From positions 327,099 to 391,098 of the forward strand of contig QZCP01000013.1 in assembly GCA_003956705.1 (NCBI GenBank): DNA of 64,000 bases. The letters are read 5' to 3'. The stretch comes from Brevipalpus yothersi. Taxonomy: Eukaryota > Arthropoda > Arachnida > Trombidiformes > Tenuipalpidae. Positions within the stretch are counted from its first letter, which is position 1; each line of letters begins with the position of its first letter. Positions 1 to 11,578 of the stretch are shown piece by piece. Below the pieces are notes generated by a model that ran no database searches, had not been told where the DNA came from, and saw nothing but the letters and a program-made list of their open reading frames with translations. The position numbers and the translations under genes are program-made.

Positions 1-543
1 ATTGGCCGAATTTGTAGACCTTGATGATGCAGCCGATGAGATGGGAAAAAGAACCATCCATCAAAGTTTGCCACCAGTTCTCACTGACCGAGAGAAGGAT
101 GCCAGTATTATCGGCTCTGGAGAACATTGGTCATCTGAGTCTCAGACAGTTGATGGTGGAGTAGAGCTTACATTAGGTACCCAAATACGACTGATAAGAT
201 TTGGTGTCGTCCGTCTAAAAAAAGAGGAAGACGAAGTTCGACTCTATCACACCCTGGAGAATTCCTATGACCCTCATCACGAGATGGAACCTCAATATAT
301 TGCCATTGAAAGCCAACTTGTACGTGGCGTCGAGCATCTCATTCGCTCCTATCCGAATTATGTTGAAATTGGTGAGCTTCCTCTCTCATCAAGCGAACAA
401 CAGGTTAGTATTTCAAAAATTTTATCTCAACATCACTACTGAAACTCTAACTTTTGTCTCTTCAGTTGGATCTTAGCAACCTGCTCTTTGACAAGGGAAT
501 CGTCACAATAGTGCCTGATGAAAATGACGAAGAAATCGAATAA
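1..543 (+). CDS. NO66: NO66 / RIOX1 ribosomal oxygenase and histone demethylase, C-terminal part (5' partial)
   Basis: This is the C-terminal winged-helix part of a JmjC ribosomal oxygenase. NO66 hydroxylates a histidine of ribosomal protein uL2 (Rpl8) and is reported to demethylate H3K4/K36 in nucleus and nucleolus. Two exons are visible: up to 403 and 466-543, joined in phase 0 over a 62-bp GT-AG intron. Family landmarks are the LPPVLT stretch after the dimerisation helices, TQIRLIRFGVVRL, LYHTLEN, EPQYIAIE, the SYPNYVEIGELP segment and the terminal LLFDKGIVT. The catalytic JmjC barrel lies left of the window, so the iron ligands cannot be checked. The protein ends IVPDENDEEIE, a short acidic tail. 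Paralogue MINA53 is the alternative, but the motif wording fits NO66 better. Confidence 0.85.
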
Positions 544-1861
544 TAACCTCAGAAAGCATATTTCACGAGCATGTTTTTCGACTAGTAGCTGACTTCTTGT
601 AAGTGAAAAAATTCGATAATAAATCCATTTTGAACTTTTGAATCATTGAGTTACTCTTTTTGTAAATAAAGTGCATCTGAAACTATATCTTCAAGATATT
701 ATCTCCCTCATCAATTCTTCAAAAAAGATTCAAAATGTAAGGCCAACTATTGAGATTAATTCGCTATCCCTCTATCCGTGAGAGGCTCGAAAATCCGATT
801 AGGTTAAATTAGTCACTATTAAATACAAGATTGACACCGAAATAGTGGTCTGAGTCCCAGCAACAGGAAACCCCAAACTCTCCCATGAACTCTCTCGCTC
901 TCACACATACACCCATTTAGCATACACAGCCTCTTGAGAAATTCACTTCCCGAGCTTAGGGGCAACAAAATTCACTGAGCAAGAAAATTTAGCGTTTAAA
1001 GCTCAAAATAACTATCCTTAGCAAGAGAAAACAAACGCGAATTGAAGGACTGGTTAGCCTCTAAATTTAGATCGAACTGGGTTACCGGATTCTTCAATGC
1101 AACCATGTTGAGAAACTTTCCAAGTCTATTGGTCTTTACTCGATTATGATGTTTTAATCCATCTCCCCCGTCCAATCGGTTTCATTACCCAGTGAATAAA
1201 AATCTTGAAGCAATTATACGAGATTGAAAATTGGCTGATTATTCGGTACTGCATTTAACACCTCAAAGTGTAAAATTCGAAAAGTTCGAGGAAAGATTTT
1301 CGAAGATGAGGGCAAGGGAAAAGGGAGATGCCACGGGAGATAGTGAAAAAATCCCAAGGAATCATCTTATATGGTGCTCCTCATCACTGAGGATGGCTCA
1401 TCGTCTTCCGCCCACACTGGTGGGTAAGAAGCATCGATATTTACCAATATTCGAGGAGAAAAGTGAGTGAGATGATGGGAATACTCACGCCGAAATGGTA
1501 ACAGAGCTAGCTATCCGAAGCAAAAAGAGGAATAAGAAGTAAGCGGACGATAATCTGTTGGAAGCTATTCAAAAGGCGCATTTTTGCTGCTGAAAACTTC
1601 TTGAAAGCCATCTTCGCTGGTGTTTTTTTGTCAACTTCACAACCGATTAGGTTACCATTTACTAGGTGAACAGTTGGCTCACATCGATTCGTGTGACATC
1701 GATTCCTTCGATTGCTACTTGGATTGCTCATCATCTTGTTCTGCCTCCGTTATCCTGTTACAGTTAATCGTTCCTCATAGTTTATCCTAGTGAATTATTA
1801 TTATTATAGTTATATTATTATTTTGTGGTAGTCAAGTTAATCAAAACTAAAAAGATTCAAA
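544..1861. other. NO66 3' UTR, intergenic DNA and tropomyosin 5' region
   Basis: I see no supported coding sequence here. Open frames at 1231-1470 (+) and 1507-1734 (-) show no recognisable domain and no convincing splice context. The last part, with an AT-rich run at about 1795-1855, leads into the tropomyosin start codon and should hold its 5' UTR or promoter. Confidence 0.5.
618..623 (+). terminator. Poly(A) signal of NO66
   Basis: An AATAAA hexamer lies 75 bp after the NO66 stop codon. A second AATAAA is at 665-670. Either fits as the 3' end of this transcript. Confidence 0.5.
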
Positions 1862-3810
1862 ATGGATGCCATCAAGAAGAAGATGCAAGCCCTCAAAATT
1901 GAGAAGGACAATGCAATGGACCGAGCGGAAGCGGCCGAAAACCAGCTTCGAGATGCCAATCTACGTGTGGATAAGGTGAACAGTCTTCAATAATTATTCC
2001 CATCTTTTCCTCGACTGTCAAAATTTTAATGATCATATAGCCCTTCGAGGAAGCCAAATAATTCGATTTTTTAATGGAGTCAATTCCAACAGTACTCTTG
2101 AAATAAGAGTTCTTCTTTTCGACATCAATTTACTGAAGACCAATGAATTTTATATTGTTTCAATAGGCAAATGAGGAAGTGATGAACCTCCAGAAAAAGC
2201 TAGAGCAAATAGAGAAAGAGCTGACCGAATCTCAACAAGAACTCGAACGAACCAATGCCTTACTAGATGAGAAAGAGAAAGCTTTTGCCAATGTGAGTAT
2301 ATGTTCAAATATTCGAGCGATCAGAACAGAACATGCGATTGCCATCAGTCTCCCATCTATGGAATTTCTAACTTGATCGAAAACTCTTTCATCCTCGAAG
2401 GCTGAGGCAGAGATGAACGCACTCAATAAGCGAGTCCAACAATTGGTAGAAGATCTCGAGAAGTCTGAAGAGAAGACCAAAGTTGCCATCGTTAAGATGG
2501 AACAAGCATCCGCCGCTGCTGATGAAAGTGAACGGTAAGATTGGATTGGAATATCTCACAAAAAAGTACAACTTTTCTCAGGTTATGAAATCGAGTTAGA
2601 ACGCTTGACAGTACCAAAACGAAACATCGTTCCATTTATACTTTCAAAGTTGATTCAGTGCTTAACACTCCTGATTCATGATGACCGTAAAATTATGCTC
2701 ATATTCTTAATATTTTACCTATTCTTCTTTGATAGAATCCGAAAAATGTTAGAACATCGAAGTTTAACTGACAATGAGCGTATGCGTCAACTTGAATCTC
2801 AACTTAAAGAAGCCCGAAACGCAGCCGAAGATGCCGATCGAAAATACGATGAGGTCAGATAATTGGTATTCCACCTAAGAAAGTAATTAACACCACTTTA
2901 AAATTGTGCAGGTTGCTCGAAAGTTGGCTCAAGTCGAAGATGATCTAGAGAGAGCTGAGGAACGCGCTCAAACCGGTGAAATGTAATTGAAATGCTCGAT
3001 TTTGAAACTCAAGAAAACTCAGAACTTCTCAACTTACCCTCTTTTTCACAGCAAAATCCTTGAACTTGAAGAAGAATTGAAAGTTGTAAGCAACAACGTC
3101 AAGTCCCTCGAAGTCAGTGAAGAAAAGGTAACGGTTTTCACTATGATACTTCGAACACTTTCTGAATCTTTCAATACTTGTGCTGTCGATGCTTGATTTG
3201 TGCTCTAATGAACTGTCTGCTTTTTCAGCTGCTTCTACCAACTTAATTTTCAAATCTCTTCAGTTATATGCCAATTGTATGTGCCAAAATACATCTTTTA
3301 ATCAGCTTAGAACTTTTTCAATACTCGGTTTTAACTCGTTAGAGCAACTAATCGATTCATGTTCAATATTAGCATTTTCTACCTCACATGTAGAATTTCC
3401 GATGAGTTTTAGTATAAAAACTTCCTATCTGATAGTAATAATTCGATTTAAATTACAGGCAATGCAGAGAGAAGATGCTTTCGAACAGCAGATCAGAATC
3501 ATCAGTCAACAACTGAAAGAGGTAAGAGAGAATCTGAATTGCTTCGAACTTTTTCTGGCTAATGTTCAATTTTATTCAGGCTGAAGCTCGAGCTGAATTC
3601 GCTGAACGAACTGTCATGAAATTACAAAAGGATGTGGATAGACTAGAGGGTAAGTTAGAATACCTCTGTTTCAAAGTTTTCAAGAACTTTTTGTTCAAAT
3701 TACTCAACTTGGTTATTTTATTCTTAGACGAATGGGCTCACGAGAAGGAGAAGTACAAGGCAATGAGCGACGAGATGGACCAGACATTCGCCGAACTTAC
3801 TGGATATTAG
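1862..3810 (+). CDS. Tm: Tropomyosin, 284 aa
   Basis: This is the coiled-coil actin-filament protein that regulates myosin access in muscle and stabilises cytoskeletal filaments. Nine exons join in frame: 1862-1975, 2167-2292, 2401-2534, 2736-2853, 2912-2982, 3052-3127, 3459-3521, 3580-3649 and 3728-3810. They total 855 nt, exactly the canonical 284 residues. The N-terminus MDAIKKKMQALKIEKDNA, the central RKMLEHRSLTDNERM and KSLEVSEEK, and the C-terminus DQTFAELTGY are typical of arthropods and close to mite group-10 allergens. Heptad periodicity is unbroken over the whole protein, and no extra domain is present. I found no duplicated exon that would give the mutually exclusive isoforms seen in some insects and nematodes. 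The only long intron is 3128-3458. The gene follows NO66 on the same strand. Confidence 0.96.
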
Positions 3811-4656
3811 ATCAAAGAAGAGACAAAACATCATCATTAATCAATATGAAGAAAGTTCTATCGCTATTTCACTGTTATTTGCTTCGAATACCGTTGAGAA
3901 CCCTAATTGATCATGAGGCATCCACTCAAATATGTCTTTTTTCTGAGAAATTTCAGCTTATACTGCACGGAACTGACATATTTACAGTGTGAAGTATTTT
4001 TCCGATGATTTTGAAGAGAAAAACACCACAAAAATGAAGTAAAAAGAACATGATGTGTTGGTAAATTGGTAAATTTTCTCTGAATCGGGGTCTACTTTTC
4101 GGCTTCTTTAATAGGTGAAGACTTTTAAGTTCACAGGATTATCGATTCTATATTCAACATCGATTTAGTATATTTTCTTAGTCCCAACCTTTGTCTTGAA
4201 AAATTCTTTAGTGAATTAGAATACTATCAGGTATACTTTCGGAGGTTACATTAATTCCTGGAAGATAGTTCACTCTCATGGATGGTACAAATTGACCAAT
4301 CTAGAATTCTCGAGATCACCAAAGGAATACAATTCACCATTAGACTAGAAATACATCAAAACTTTGATTAAAATTTAGTTAATTAAGGAAGAGGGCTTGT
4401 ACGCTAGAAAGTTCTGAGATTAGGCTATCAATTAATAGAATACAAGTCACTAGTAATGCACTTTGACTTTCAGTTATTTGTTTTAGTCGAATACAGACAT
4501 TTTGAAACATTCAACGCACACAATTTGATCCGGCAATTTCTATTGTTTCCTCAATAAATCATCGATGTCAAAGCATTTACAAGGAATTGTTTCAGTAATT
4601 ATTGCTGTTATGTCTAGTCGCTGTTTTGGGTTTCGATCTTTTCTGGTGATTTCGTG
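3811..4656. other. Tropomyosin 3' UTR and intergenic DNA
   Basis: No coding signal is seen. The first clear AATAAA on the + strand is at 4553-4558, about 740 bp after the tropomyosin stop, so a long 3' UTR or an unrecognised variant signal is likely. Confidence 0.4.
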
Positions 4657-6850
4657 ATGTTTCAAATCTCTCCGAAGTGTTTTTTCTTTTTTATCCAATT
4701 CGGGCTTTATAGTGTGTCTTTTTCTAATTCAAACGCTTGGACAGAGCTCGAGAAACGCATCCAAGATGAAACAATCAGATTTTCTGAGTCATGGTTGGCT
4801 CAATTGGAGCCCAATTTTCGGAAATTATCCCCTCAATGTTCAAATTCTATCAAATCTTATTTGGAAGATCTCAAAGATCTACAACTCGAGGCTACAATGA
4901 GTAAGTTATCCATCAGTTGTTAAGCTCTAAGCTCTAAAGTGATAGCTTGAGTTCTAATCGTTGGATTTCTTCTATTCATGATTTTTTTCTAACCAAACTT
5001 GATTAGTGTATGATTCTTCTGGTAATATACCATCTGGGCTACTCTCAGGAGTTGGGTCATCGCTCGGTCAGTTTGATCAATGTCTGAGTATTTCCAAAGC
5101 CCAATATTGTCTGATATCTTTCGAGAGTGGGCTGGACAAAAGTTTTACCTCTGTCAAAACTGAAGCTTTACGATTCATGACATCTTATTCGCTGGATTTT
5201 AACGTCACTCTTGGTTTCTGCTTACCAAAATTCTGTTCCACCATTGAAGTGAAGACAATTGTCAATGAAATTCTTAGCCAGCAAGGATTGTCTTTATTTC
5301 CCGTTACTGTTGAAAAATGCTGGCCTCAAAGTTTCGAAGATGAAGAAAAAATTGAAACGCATCACTTAATTGCGTGGACAATTCTGGGGGTTTTGATGAT
5401 TTTCAATGTGATCGGAGTATTCTTTCCAACTGCTGGATTGGTTAAATGCTTCAATACAGTCGAACATTTCGAAAATCTTTTTATATATCCTTCCAGAGAA
5501 TTTCAATACGATTCTCTTTATGGTATAAAATCATTATGCATGTTTTGCATGATCATCGGACACATTCTCTTAGTTGACCATTTGCTCATTTATCAAAAGT
5601 TCATGATGCTCGACAATTATACATCATTCATCGGTCGATCATTCCTTTCGTTTTGTCCATACATACCGGATATTTTCTTCCTACTGTCAGGGTTCGAAAT
5701 AAGTAATTATTTTATACGTAATGATGATAGAATCAACTGGAAGACATTTTTTCTCTCAAGATGGCTAAGATTCAGCTCGATGATTGGAATTGGAATGTGT
5801 CTTTACTCGGCGATTTTCAACAAAGTATTCATGAGAAACTTTGGTGGTCCGCTATATTTTAAGCATTTACAGACCAGTGCCAATCGACCTGAGGCATGCA
5901 AAAGTTTTTGGATCCATCATCTTCTTCTCATCGCTCATCTTCTGTATCCGGAGAACCATGAATCATGGTGCATGATGGAGGATTATTTTATTGAAGTTGA
6001 TTTTCTATTCGGACTCCTCTTCTTAGTATTTATCCTACCTATTATTCGAAAGTCCCTAAGGAAAACGATCTACACTTGTGTCTGTTTAACATTGTTGGCA
6101 AATATAGTTCTCATACATTCAATAATTGGATACCAAATCGATTGGACATGGCCAATCTTCATAGGACTAACTCAAAAGACCCTAAGATTCTTAGACTTGG
6201 TTCATTTCAAGCCTTGGATTCATTCTATTCCATTTTTCGGAGGGATCACTCTAGCCGTTCTGAAACACTCGAAAAGTCCGATAAAGTTTTCCAAAGTAAG
6301 TTAGTCTTTGATTTGTAAAGAATTTCTTGATTCAATTATTGATTTTATTTTCGGATTATTTGGTTAGATCAAATTGAGAGGCTTTTGGTTGATTTGGTTT
6401 CTCTTTCTAGCCTTCACCATTAGCAGTGGCTACTTGATGCAAGAATTCTTTCCATCAATATCACCATCTGGAATTCGCTTTCATATAGTTCTCATGCCTT
6501 TGATAAATCTACCTATCTATTCCTGGTTGGTATTTACGTGCTGTTCTGGGATGGCATCGGACTGGCTTGTGCATTTCTTGTCATCAAGATTATTTAAAAC
6601 TACTTCTAAAATAAGTTTATCACTTATGTTTGTTAACTTATACATAATTTATATCGTCAACGCAGTCACTAGAAATCCAATTCATGGCTCCTTGATGGGT
6701 CTCATATTTGCCCGAATCATTCCAATACTATTTTATGTCTATCTGGCCGGGCTTTTCATTCACTTGACTATCGAGGCTCCTATCGGACTCATAATTCGGA
6801 GCTTCACTAGAGGCCTTTTTCCCCCTAGAGAAAGCAAAAAATCTTCTTAA
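4657..6850 (+). CDS. NRF-6-like (nose resistant to fluoxetine) membrane acyltransferase-3 family protein, 671 aa
   Basis: This is a predicted multipass membrane O-acyltransferase-like protein. NRF-6 family members act in lipid or drug transport across epithelia in nematodes and are expanded in arthropods; the substrate is unknown. Three exons are joined: 4657-4900, 5007-6295 and 6368-6850. The start is the ATG just after an in-frame GTG. Residues 1 to about 27 form a signal peptide. The extracellular NRF domain follows, with cysteine landmarks GQFDQCLSI, QYCLI and GFCLPKFCS. A first membrane span begins around HHLIAWTILG. The acyltransferase-3 domain then starts near SLYGIKSLCMFCMIIGH and runs through about ten hydrophobic segments to the terminal TIEAPIGLI motif. 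The histidine of IIGH corresponds to the conserved catalytic-type His of the family. Length is normal. The gene converges on HACD. Confidence 0.85.
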
Positions 6851-6876
6851 ATATAGAACTTGGAGACAATTTTTCT

Positions 6877-6903
6877 AATAAAGGTTGTAAATTATAATTT
6901 TAT
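6877..6903. terminator. Two convergent poly(A) signals
   Basis: AATAAA lies on the + strand at 6877-6882, 27 bp after the NRF-6-like stop. AATAAA on the - strand (TTTATT, 6898-6903) lies about 240 bp after the HACD stop. The signals face each other only 15 bp apart, so the two transcripts should overlap at their 3' ends if both are used. Confidence 0.55.
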
Positions 6904-7145
6904 TGAGCAAAAATTTTCTTTTTCCACTTTTGTCTGGTCCTTACCAGAACCTACACCCAAAATCTTATGATTATCATAAACTGTTTGAACCTTTAATTCC
7001 CCAGTTATACAAATTTTATGGTCGAGATAGATTGATACAGATAACTGGTCGCTAAAGCTAAATTGTGTACAAAAGGAATACAAAAATATTACCTAATTTT
7101 TGAACCCTTGATAAACTTTTTTCCAGGACCACCAGGTCAATCAGT

Positions 7146-8041
7146 TTATTTCACCTTTTCCTTCCTCTTTGAGGTACCTCCCAGGACTTTTCGGCGCTGA
7201 GAAATCATATACATATAAAGTTGGGGGAAAACTGTAGAGGGAATGATGGGGAAAGAGAATAGAAAGAAAATAATTATTCATCAGCTGGTAAGATAAACTT
7301 TGGTACAACTTACGAGGTATGTAAGAGAGCATGATTGCAATCAGAACCCAGTCAGAGTAGAACGAGATATTCAATGGATTTGGTAGCTTGTAATAGAGCA
7401 GCTCGCGTTTCTTGATGTATGGCAAGGCTGTCCACATGAGTATTAATTCGCCAGATACACCACTTGGATAAAGAACCATGAAGAAAGAATAGCGGCACCA
7501 TGTTAAGAATGAGGGCACCAAGGAGACTATATTCAAGGCATAGTAGAGGTATCGAGTACTTTCGGCAATTGACCATGAAGTTAGAATCAAAGCCACACCG
7601 ACACTTGCTGTAGTCTCCTTAATTGGAACAAGTATTGCCCATAGAACTATGATTCGTGATATAATCTGAACGAATGTGGTGACCGGTGAAGATGGGACCA
7701 ATTTGATTGCCGCATGGACAACTTCAATTAGCTGTAGGGTCTGGAATATTGATAAATAGAGGCGAGAACTTTCCCATAGTTGAGGGTAATTTATTTTACC
7801 CGACGAGAAGTGTTTGACAACTTCCACCAATATTGCACCCCAACTGCAATACAATTAACATGACGAGATTAATAATAATAATCAGATAGTTTGTACAAAA
7901 AAACCTGATTCACCATGAAATACACACAGATACACATTTAATGGAAAAATCGCTGCCAATCACTTACCCAATGAGTTGTGCAATATTGTAGAGGATAAGA
8001 TAAATTTTGGCAAAAATTGAATCACTCAGTCTTCTTGCCAT
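7146..8041 (-). CDS. HACD: Very-long-chain (3R)-3-hydroxyacyl-CoA dehydratase (HACD / PHS1 family), 229 aa
   Basis: This enzyme catalyses the third step of the ER fatty-acid elongation cycle, dehydrating 3-hydroxyacyl-CoA to trans-2-enoyl-CoA. Three exons on the minus strand join in frame: 8041-7968, 7843-7314 and 7231-7146. The protein begins MARRLSDSIFAKIYLILYN and enters the YN..QLIGWG motif. IEVVHAAIKLVPSS, SWSIAESTRY and the block VLYPSGVSGE follow. That last block supplies the catalytic pair Tyr150 and Glu157, spaced exactly as Tyr149/Glu156 of yeast Phs1. The last exon encodes LFPQLYMYMISQRRKVLGG. The tail ends KEKVK, which fits a KxKxx ER-retrieval signal. Six membrane segments are expected. 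The protein is HACD1/2-like in length and lacks the CS domain of HACD3. It is divergent from TRMT1. Confidence 0.93.
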
Positions 8042-9115
8042 ACTTTATTGATGACCAGCCACCGGTACCAAGAATTGGCGGTTAACCAGGAAAAAAAGGA
8101 ATTGATTGCAAACACACACACGATTGAGTGACAAGTAAGGAAATGTGTGAATCAATATCTCAACTCACAGGATAATGAGAAGGTATCAAAAGAAATTGCG
8201 GAGACAAGATCATATAACAGATTTACTATTCACTCTACTGACTCTTCTTCCTCTTGTTGCTTGCTTGCTTGGCTTGCTTGATTGGTTGGTTGGACAACAT
8301 GTCATGTTGTGTGTGTAGCAATTTAAAGCAACCAGTTTTTATCCTTCCAACATCACCAGCTTCACTCTCTCAAGTTGAGAGTCTCAACATCTCAACACAT
8401 CTCGACAGCAGCACTGCAAAAGAGGGCGCTTAAACAATACAAACGGTTGCGTCATGCATGATGTACACGTTCTTGGCTGGAATAAAGTTTCAAATATTAT
8501 TTTGAAACTAATTTCGGGTAAAGTGGTGGAAAATTTATCAAATTGTCTTCCACATGCTTCTAAGGATTTCTTGGGGGTGTTGGGTAGATGAGCTCGATAT
8601 CGGGCCAAAAACTATGGACTAGAGGTTGGTTGGAAAAAACGAGTTCACATGGTGGAGGGAAAGTTTTTTGGGTGTATATATAAAATTAAGAAACTTTCGA
8701 TTATCAATTTTCTTCATCGAATATTCAGTGAATTGGGTGTGTTGCTATTTTCAACCACAGCTACTGTGACTGTGTTTTCAACCGTAAAAATGAAAAATCA
8801 GCTTCACATGGTCGCTTGTGATTAACTTTTTCTCAAATGTAACTTATGTTCATCGGCTTCAATAGTGTAACCCTTGGTTACTCGATCTTCAGCAAAAAAA
8901 AATATTGTGGCGTAAACAAACAAGCATGTTTTTGGTTTTCGTTTGAACACATGTTTGGGCCGATTAAGAGTTGCTTTGATCCTATTTTATAATCTGTTTG
9001 CTATTGTAGATCTTTAGGTCCATTAATTTTCTTTGTCTTACTTCTTGCTGCTCAGAGAAGAGTGTAGTTAGCTTTGAAAGTCTCCAAGCGTTTTTTTCTC
9101 ATTTTCTGACTTGAA
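8042..9115. other. Divergent promoter region between HACD and TRMT1
   Basis: No coding sequence is seen. The stretch contains a tetranucleotide-like GCTT/GGTT repeat at about 8260-8295 and a TATATATAAA element at 8675-8684 in + orientation. The TATA-like element could serve TRMT1, but it would give a 5' UTR of about 400 bp. An in-frame stop at 9107-9109 precedes the TRMT1 ATG. Confidence 0.4.
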
Positions 9116-11037
9116 ATGGGTGACAATTTACCTGTCACCATTAGAGAAGGTAATGCTGTAATCTCAAGTGAATCCGGTGTATTCTACAATCCTGTCCAAG
9201 AGTTCAATCGAGATCTCAGGTAAGGTCAGCTATAGGATATGCTTAAATTGTTGTTCTTTATCTTAATGATAAAAAATTGATGAAACTCTCCGATCATTCT
9301 ACAGCGTTTTTGTACTTGATACTTACCTGAAGCACAAACTATGGGAAAAAGGTAGCAAGAAAGTTCATGAAAATAATTTCAAACTTTGCGAAGCTCTAAG
9401 TGCCACTGGCTTACGATGTATTCGGTATGCACTTGAATTGGAGAACAAAGATCAAATAAAGAAACTGGTTGCTAACGATATTTCTCTCAAAGCTGTTGAA
9501 ACTATTCGAAAAAATATATCAGACAACAAGTGTCAAGAGAAAATAGAGGTTGTTAATGAGGATGCCAGGTAATTTTATTCGAAATATTAATCACTTCAGT
9601 ATCAATACTAATATGGTGCCTTTTCCTAAGCCTTCTCCTTTATAAGAGTACGAGTCATAATGACCGGTTTTTCGTTATCGACATTGATCCCTATGGAAGT
9701 GCAGCACCTTTTATCGATTCTGCCGTTCAAGCCATATGTGACGGTGGACTATTGATGGTTACTTGTACAGATGTTGCCATTCTATGTGGTAATGCTGGAG
9801 AGACATGTTTCGCCAAATACGGAGCCATGTCCCTACGCCTTGTGTCTTGTCATGAGATGGTAAGTTACTACTAGTCCACTTATTGGAAATAAATTCTAAA
9901 CCATCTTGGAAAATTCGTTTCTCAAAGCTGAATCTCAAATCTATCTCTTATTGAAAATTTCCACAGGCTCTTCGAATAGTCCTACACTGCATAGAGTCAT
10001 CAGCTACTCGCTATGGAAAATATATTGTGCCATTGTTATCAGTTAGCGTTGATTTCTATGTTCGAATATTTGTTCAAGTCTTTCAAAGTCCCTCTCATGC
10101 AAAGTTCAGTGCAAGGTAAGTTGAATTCGAACTGGTCAATCACAAATTAGAAATTTGATCCATCTCACTCTCTGATGTGCTTTGAACAGTAAGCAAGGGT
10201 TGGTATATAACTGTACTGGTTGTGGTTCATTTTCATTTCAAAGATTAGGTTCTACGGAGGTCAAAAGACCCAATAGTAACAAGTAAGTTCTAGTTGAATG
10301 AGTAAAACTCTTCTCCCTTATTTATCTTTGGTTTTGATGATTTTCCCGAAAGTATTGCTGTTCGATGCAAATTCTCTCCAGCTACTGGGCCAACAATTCC
10401 TCAACGTTGTCAAACTTGTGATCATTCTCATGCCATTGGTGGACCAATTTATCTGGATCCCATTCATGATCAAGACTTCATAATGAAACTAAAAGATCGA
10501 ATCAATGAGTTTGAAGAAAAAAATTTGACTGATAAATTAGGAACATTCAAAAGGATCAAGGGAATGATTGAAGTAATTAGCGAAGAGTTGCCCGATGTTC
10601 CATTGTTTTACTGTTCCGATCTTATGGCACAAAAGATACATGGAATCTCTCCTCCCGCTCCAATCTTGCGTTCAGCTTTATTAAATGCTGGATATCGAGT
10701 TTCCATATCTCACTGTCATCCAACATCATTGAAAACTGACGCTCCCAATAATTTCTTATGGGATATATTCAAAGAATGGGCGAAAAAATCTTCTTTCCCA
10801 AACGAAAATAAACTTAAAAAAGATGATATCGCCAAGAGCATACTACACAAACCTACCACATCAAACATTTCATTTTCTCTTCACTCACTCGCCAATCCTG
10901 CATCGAAAAATCAGAAACTCCTACGTTTTCAAGTAAATCCTCCATTCTGGGGTCCCAAAAGTCGTGCAAAAGACAAGTCGAATGAGAATGAAGACAAAAA
11001 GCTGAAATCCTCCCATAAAGAGACCATTGATTCTTGA
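9116..11037 (+). CDS. TRMT1: tRNA (guanine26-N2)-dimethyltransferase, TRMT1/Trm1, 501 aa
   Basis: This SAM-dependent enzyme makes m2,2G26 in tRNAs. Six exons are joined: 9116-9219, 9305-9568, 9649-9859, 9967-10115, 10190-10282 and 10353-11037. Visible motifs in order are REGNAVI near the N-terminus, the SAM motif EALSATGLRCIRYALE, the catalytic-type motif DIDPYGSAAPFID, CTDVAILCGN and ESSATRYGKY. Further on are the cysteines of YNCTGCG, RCQTCDHSHAIGGPIY and the terminal LRFQVNPPFWGP. The start is fixed by an in-frame TGA nine bases upstream. No mitochondrial presequence is evident at this start, and the CCCH zinc finger found at the C-terminus of vertebrate TRMT1 is missing, so the layout is closer to yeast Trm1. 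The last acceptor (CCCGAAAG, 10345-10352) is weak, but the phase and conserved protein require it. A poly(A) signal is at 11105-11110. Confidence 0.93.
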
Positions 11038-11578
11038 AGTTTTCCAAATCGATCATCGTTTTACATACTTTTTACATGTGATAATTTTCACAATTTGGAC
11101 CACAAATAAACATTTTTTGATACATGGATTTGGGTAAGCCGACCATACATCAATCGGAAGTCGGCTAATTTTTTTCCCACCATCAATACGAAAACATTCA
11201 CACAAGGAACTGGTTTGAATCATACACACGGCGTGGGCCACATCCGTTGGAAGAAGAAGGAGAGAGGATGAAGATGAAGATGAATGAAACCCACTCTCAC
11301 AGCTTCGAAATGATCTTGAGTTGAATGTGGAACAAGCCATAAAAGGCAGGGAAACGCGAGAGCTTCCAAGCTTCCGAGACTCACAAACGAGCCAAAACGA
11401 CTCGAGATGGGGAGAAGAGAGCGAGCTGCCTAAGCTGCCTAAGCATTACCAATCTTTTACAGCTTTGCTATATGTTTTAATAATAACATTCTGCATTGTC
11501 TCTGTTCTATGTTTTCCGTCTGTTTTGTGTGTTTTGTAAACTAATTGAATTATTTTCTCTTGATTATACATCATCATC
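11038..11578. other. TRMT1 3' UTR and PINCH 5' region
   Basis: An AATAAA at 11105-11110 ends TRMT1. The rest has GA-rich and CpG-containing stretches around 11340-11440, consistent with the PINCH promoter and 5' UTR. No open frame here shows recognisable protein. Confidence 0.45.

Noticed and set aside
1231..1734. Two open frames between NO66 and tropomyosin
   Set aside because: There is no homology or domain; the first begins with TTG; no splice partners were found.
3029..3253. Antisense open frame in a tropomyosin intron with a stretch resembling tropomyosin heptads (KLVEAAEKADSSLEHK)
   Set aside because: The resemblance is short, there is no splice context on the minus strand, and nucleotide similarity to the real exon 3 is limited to about ten bases.
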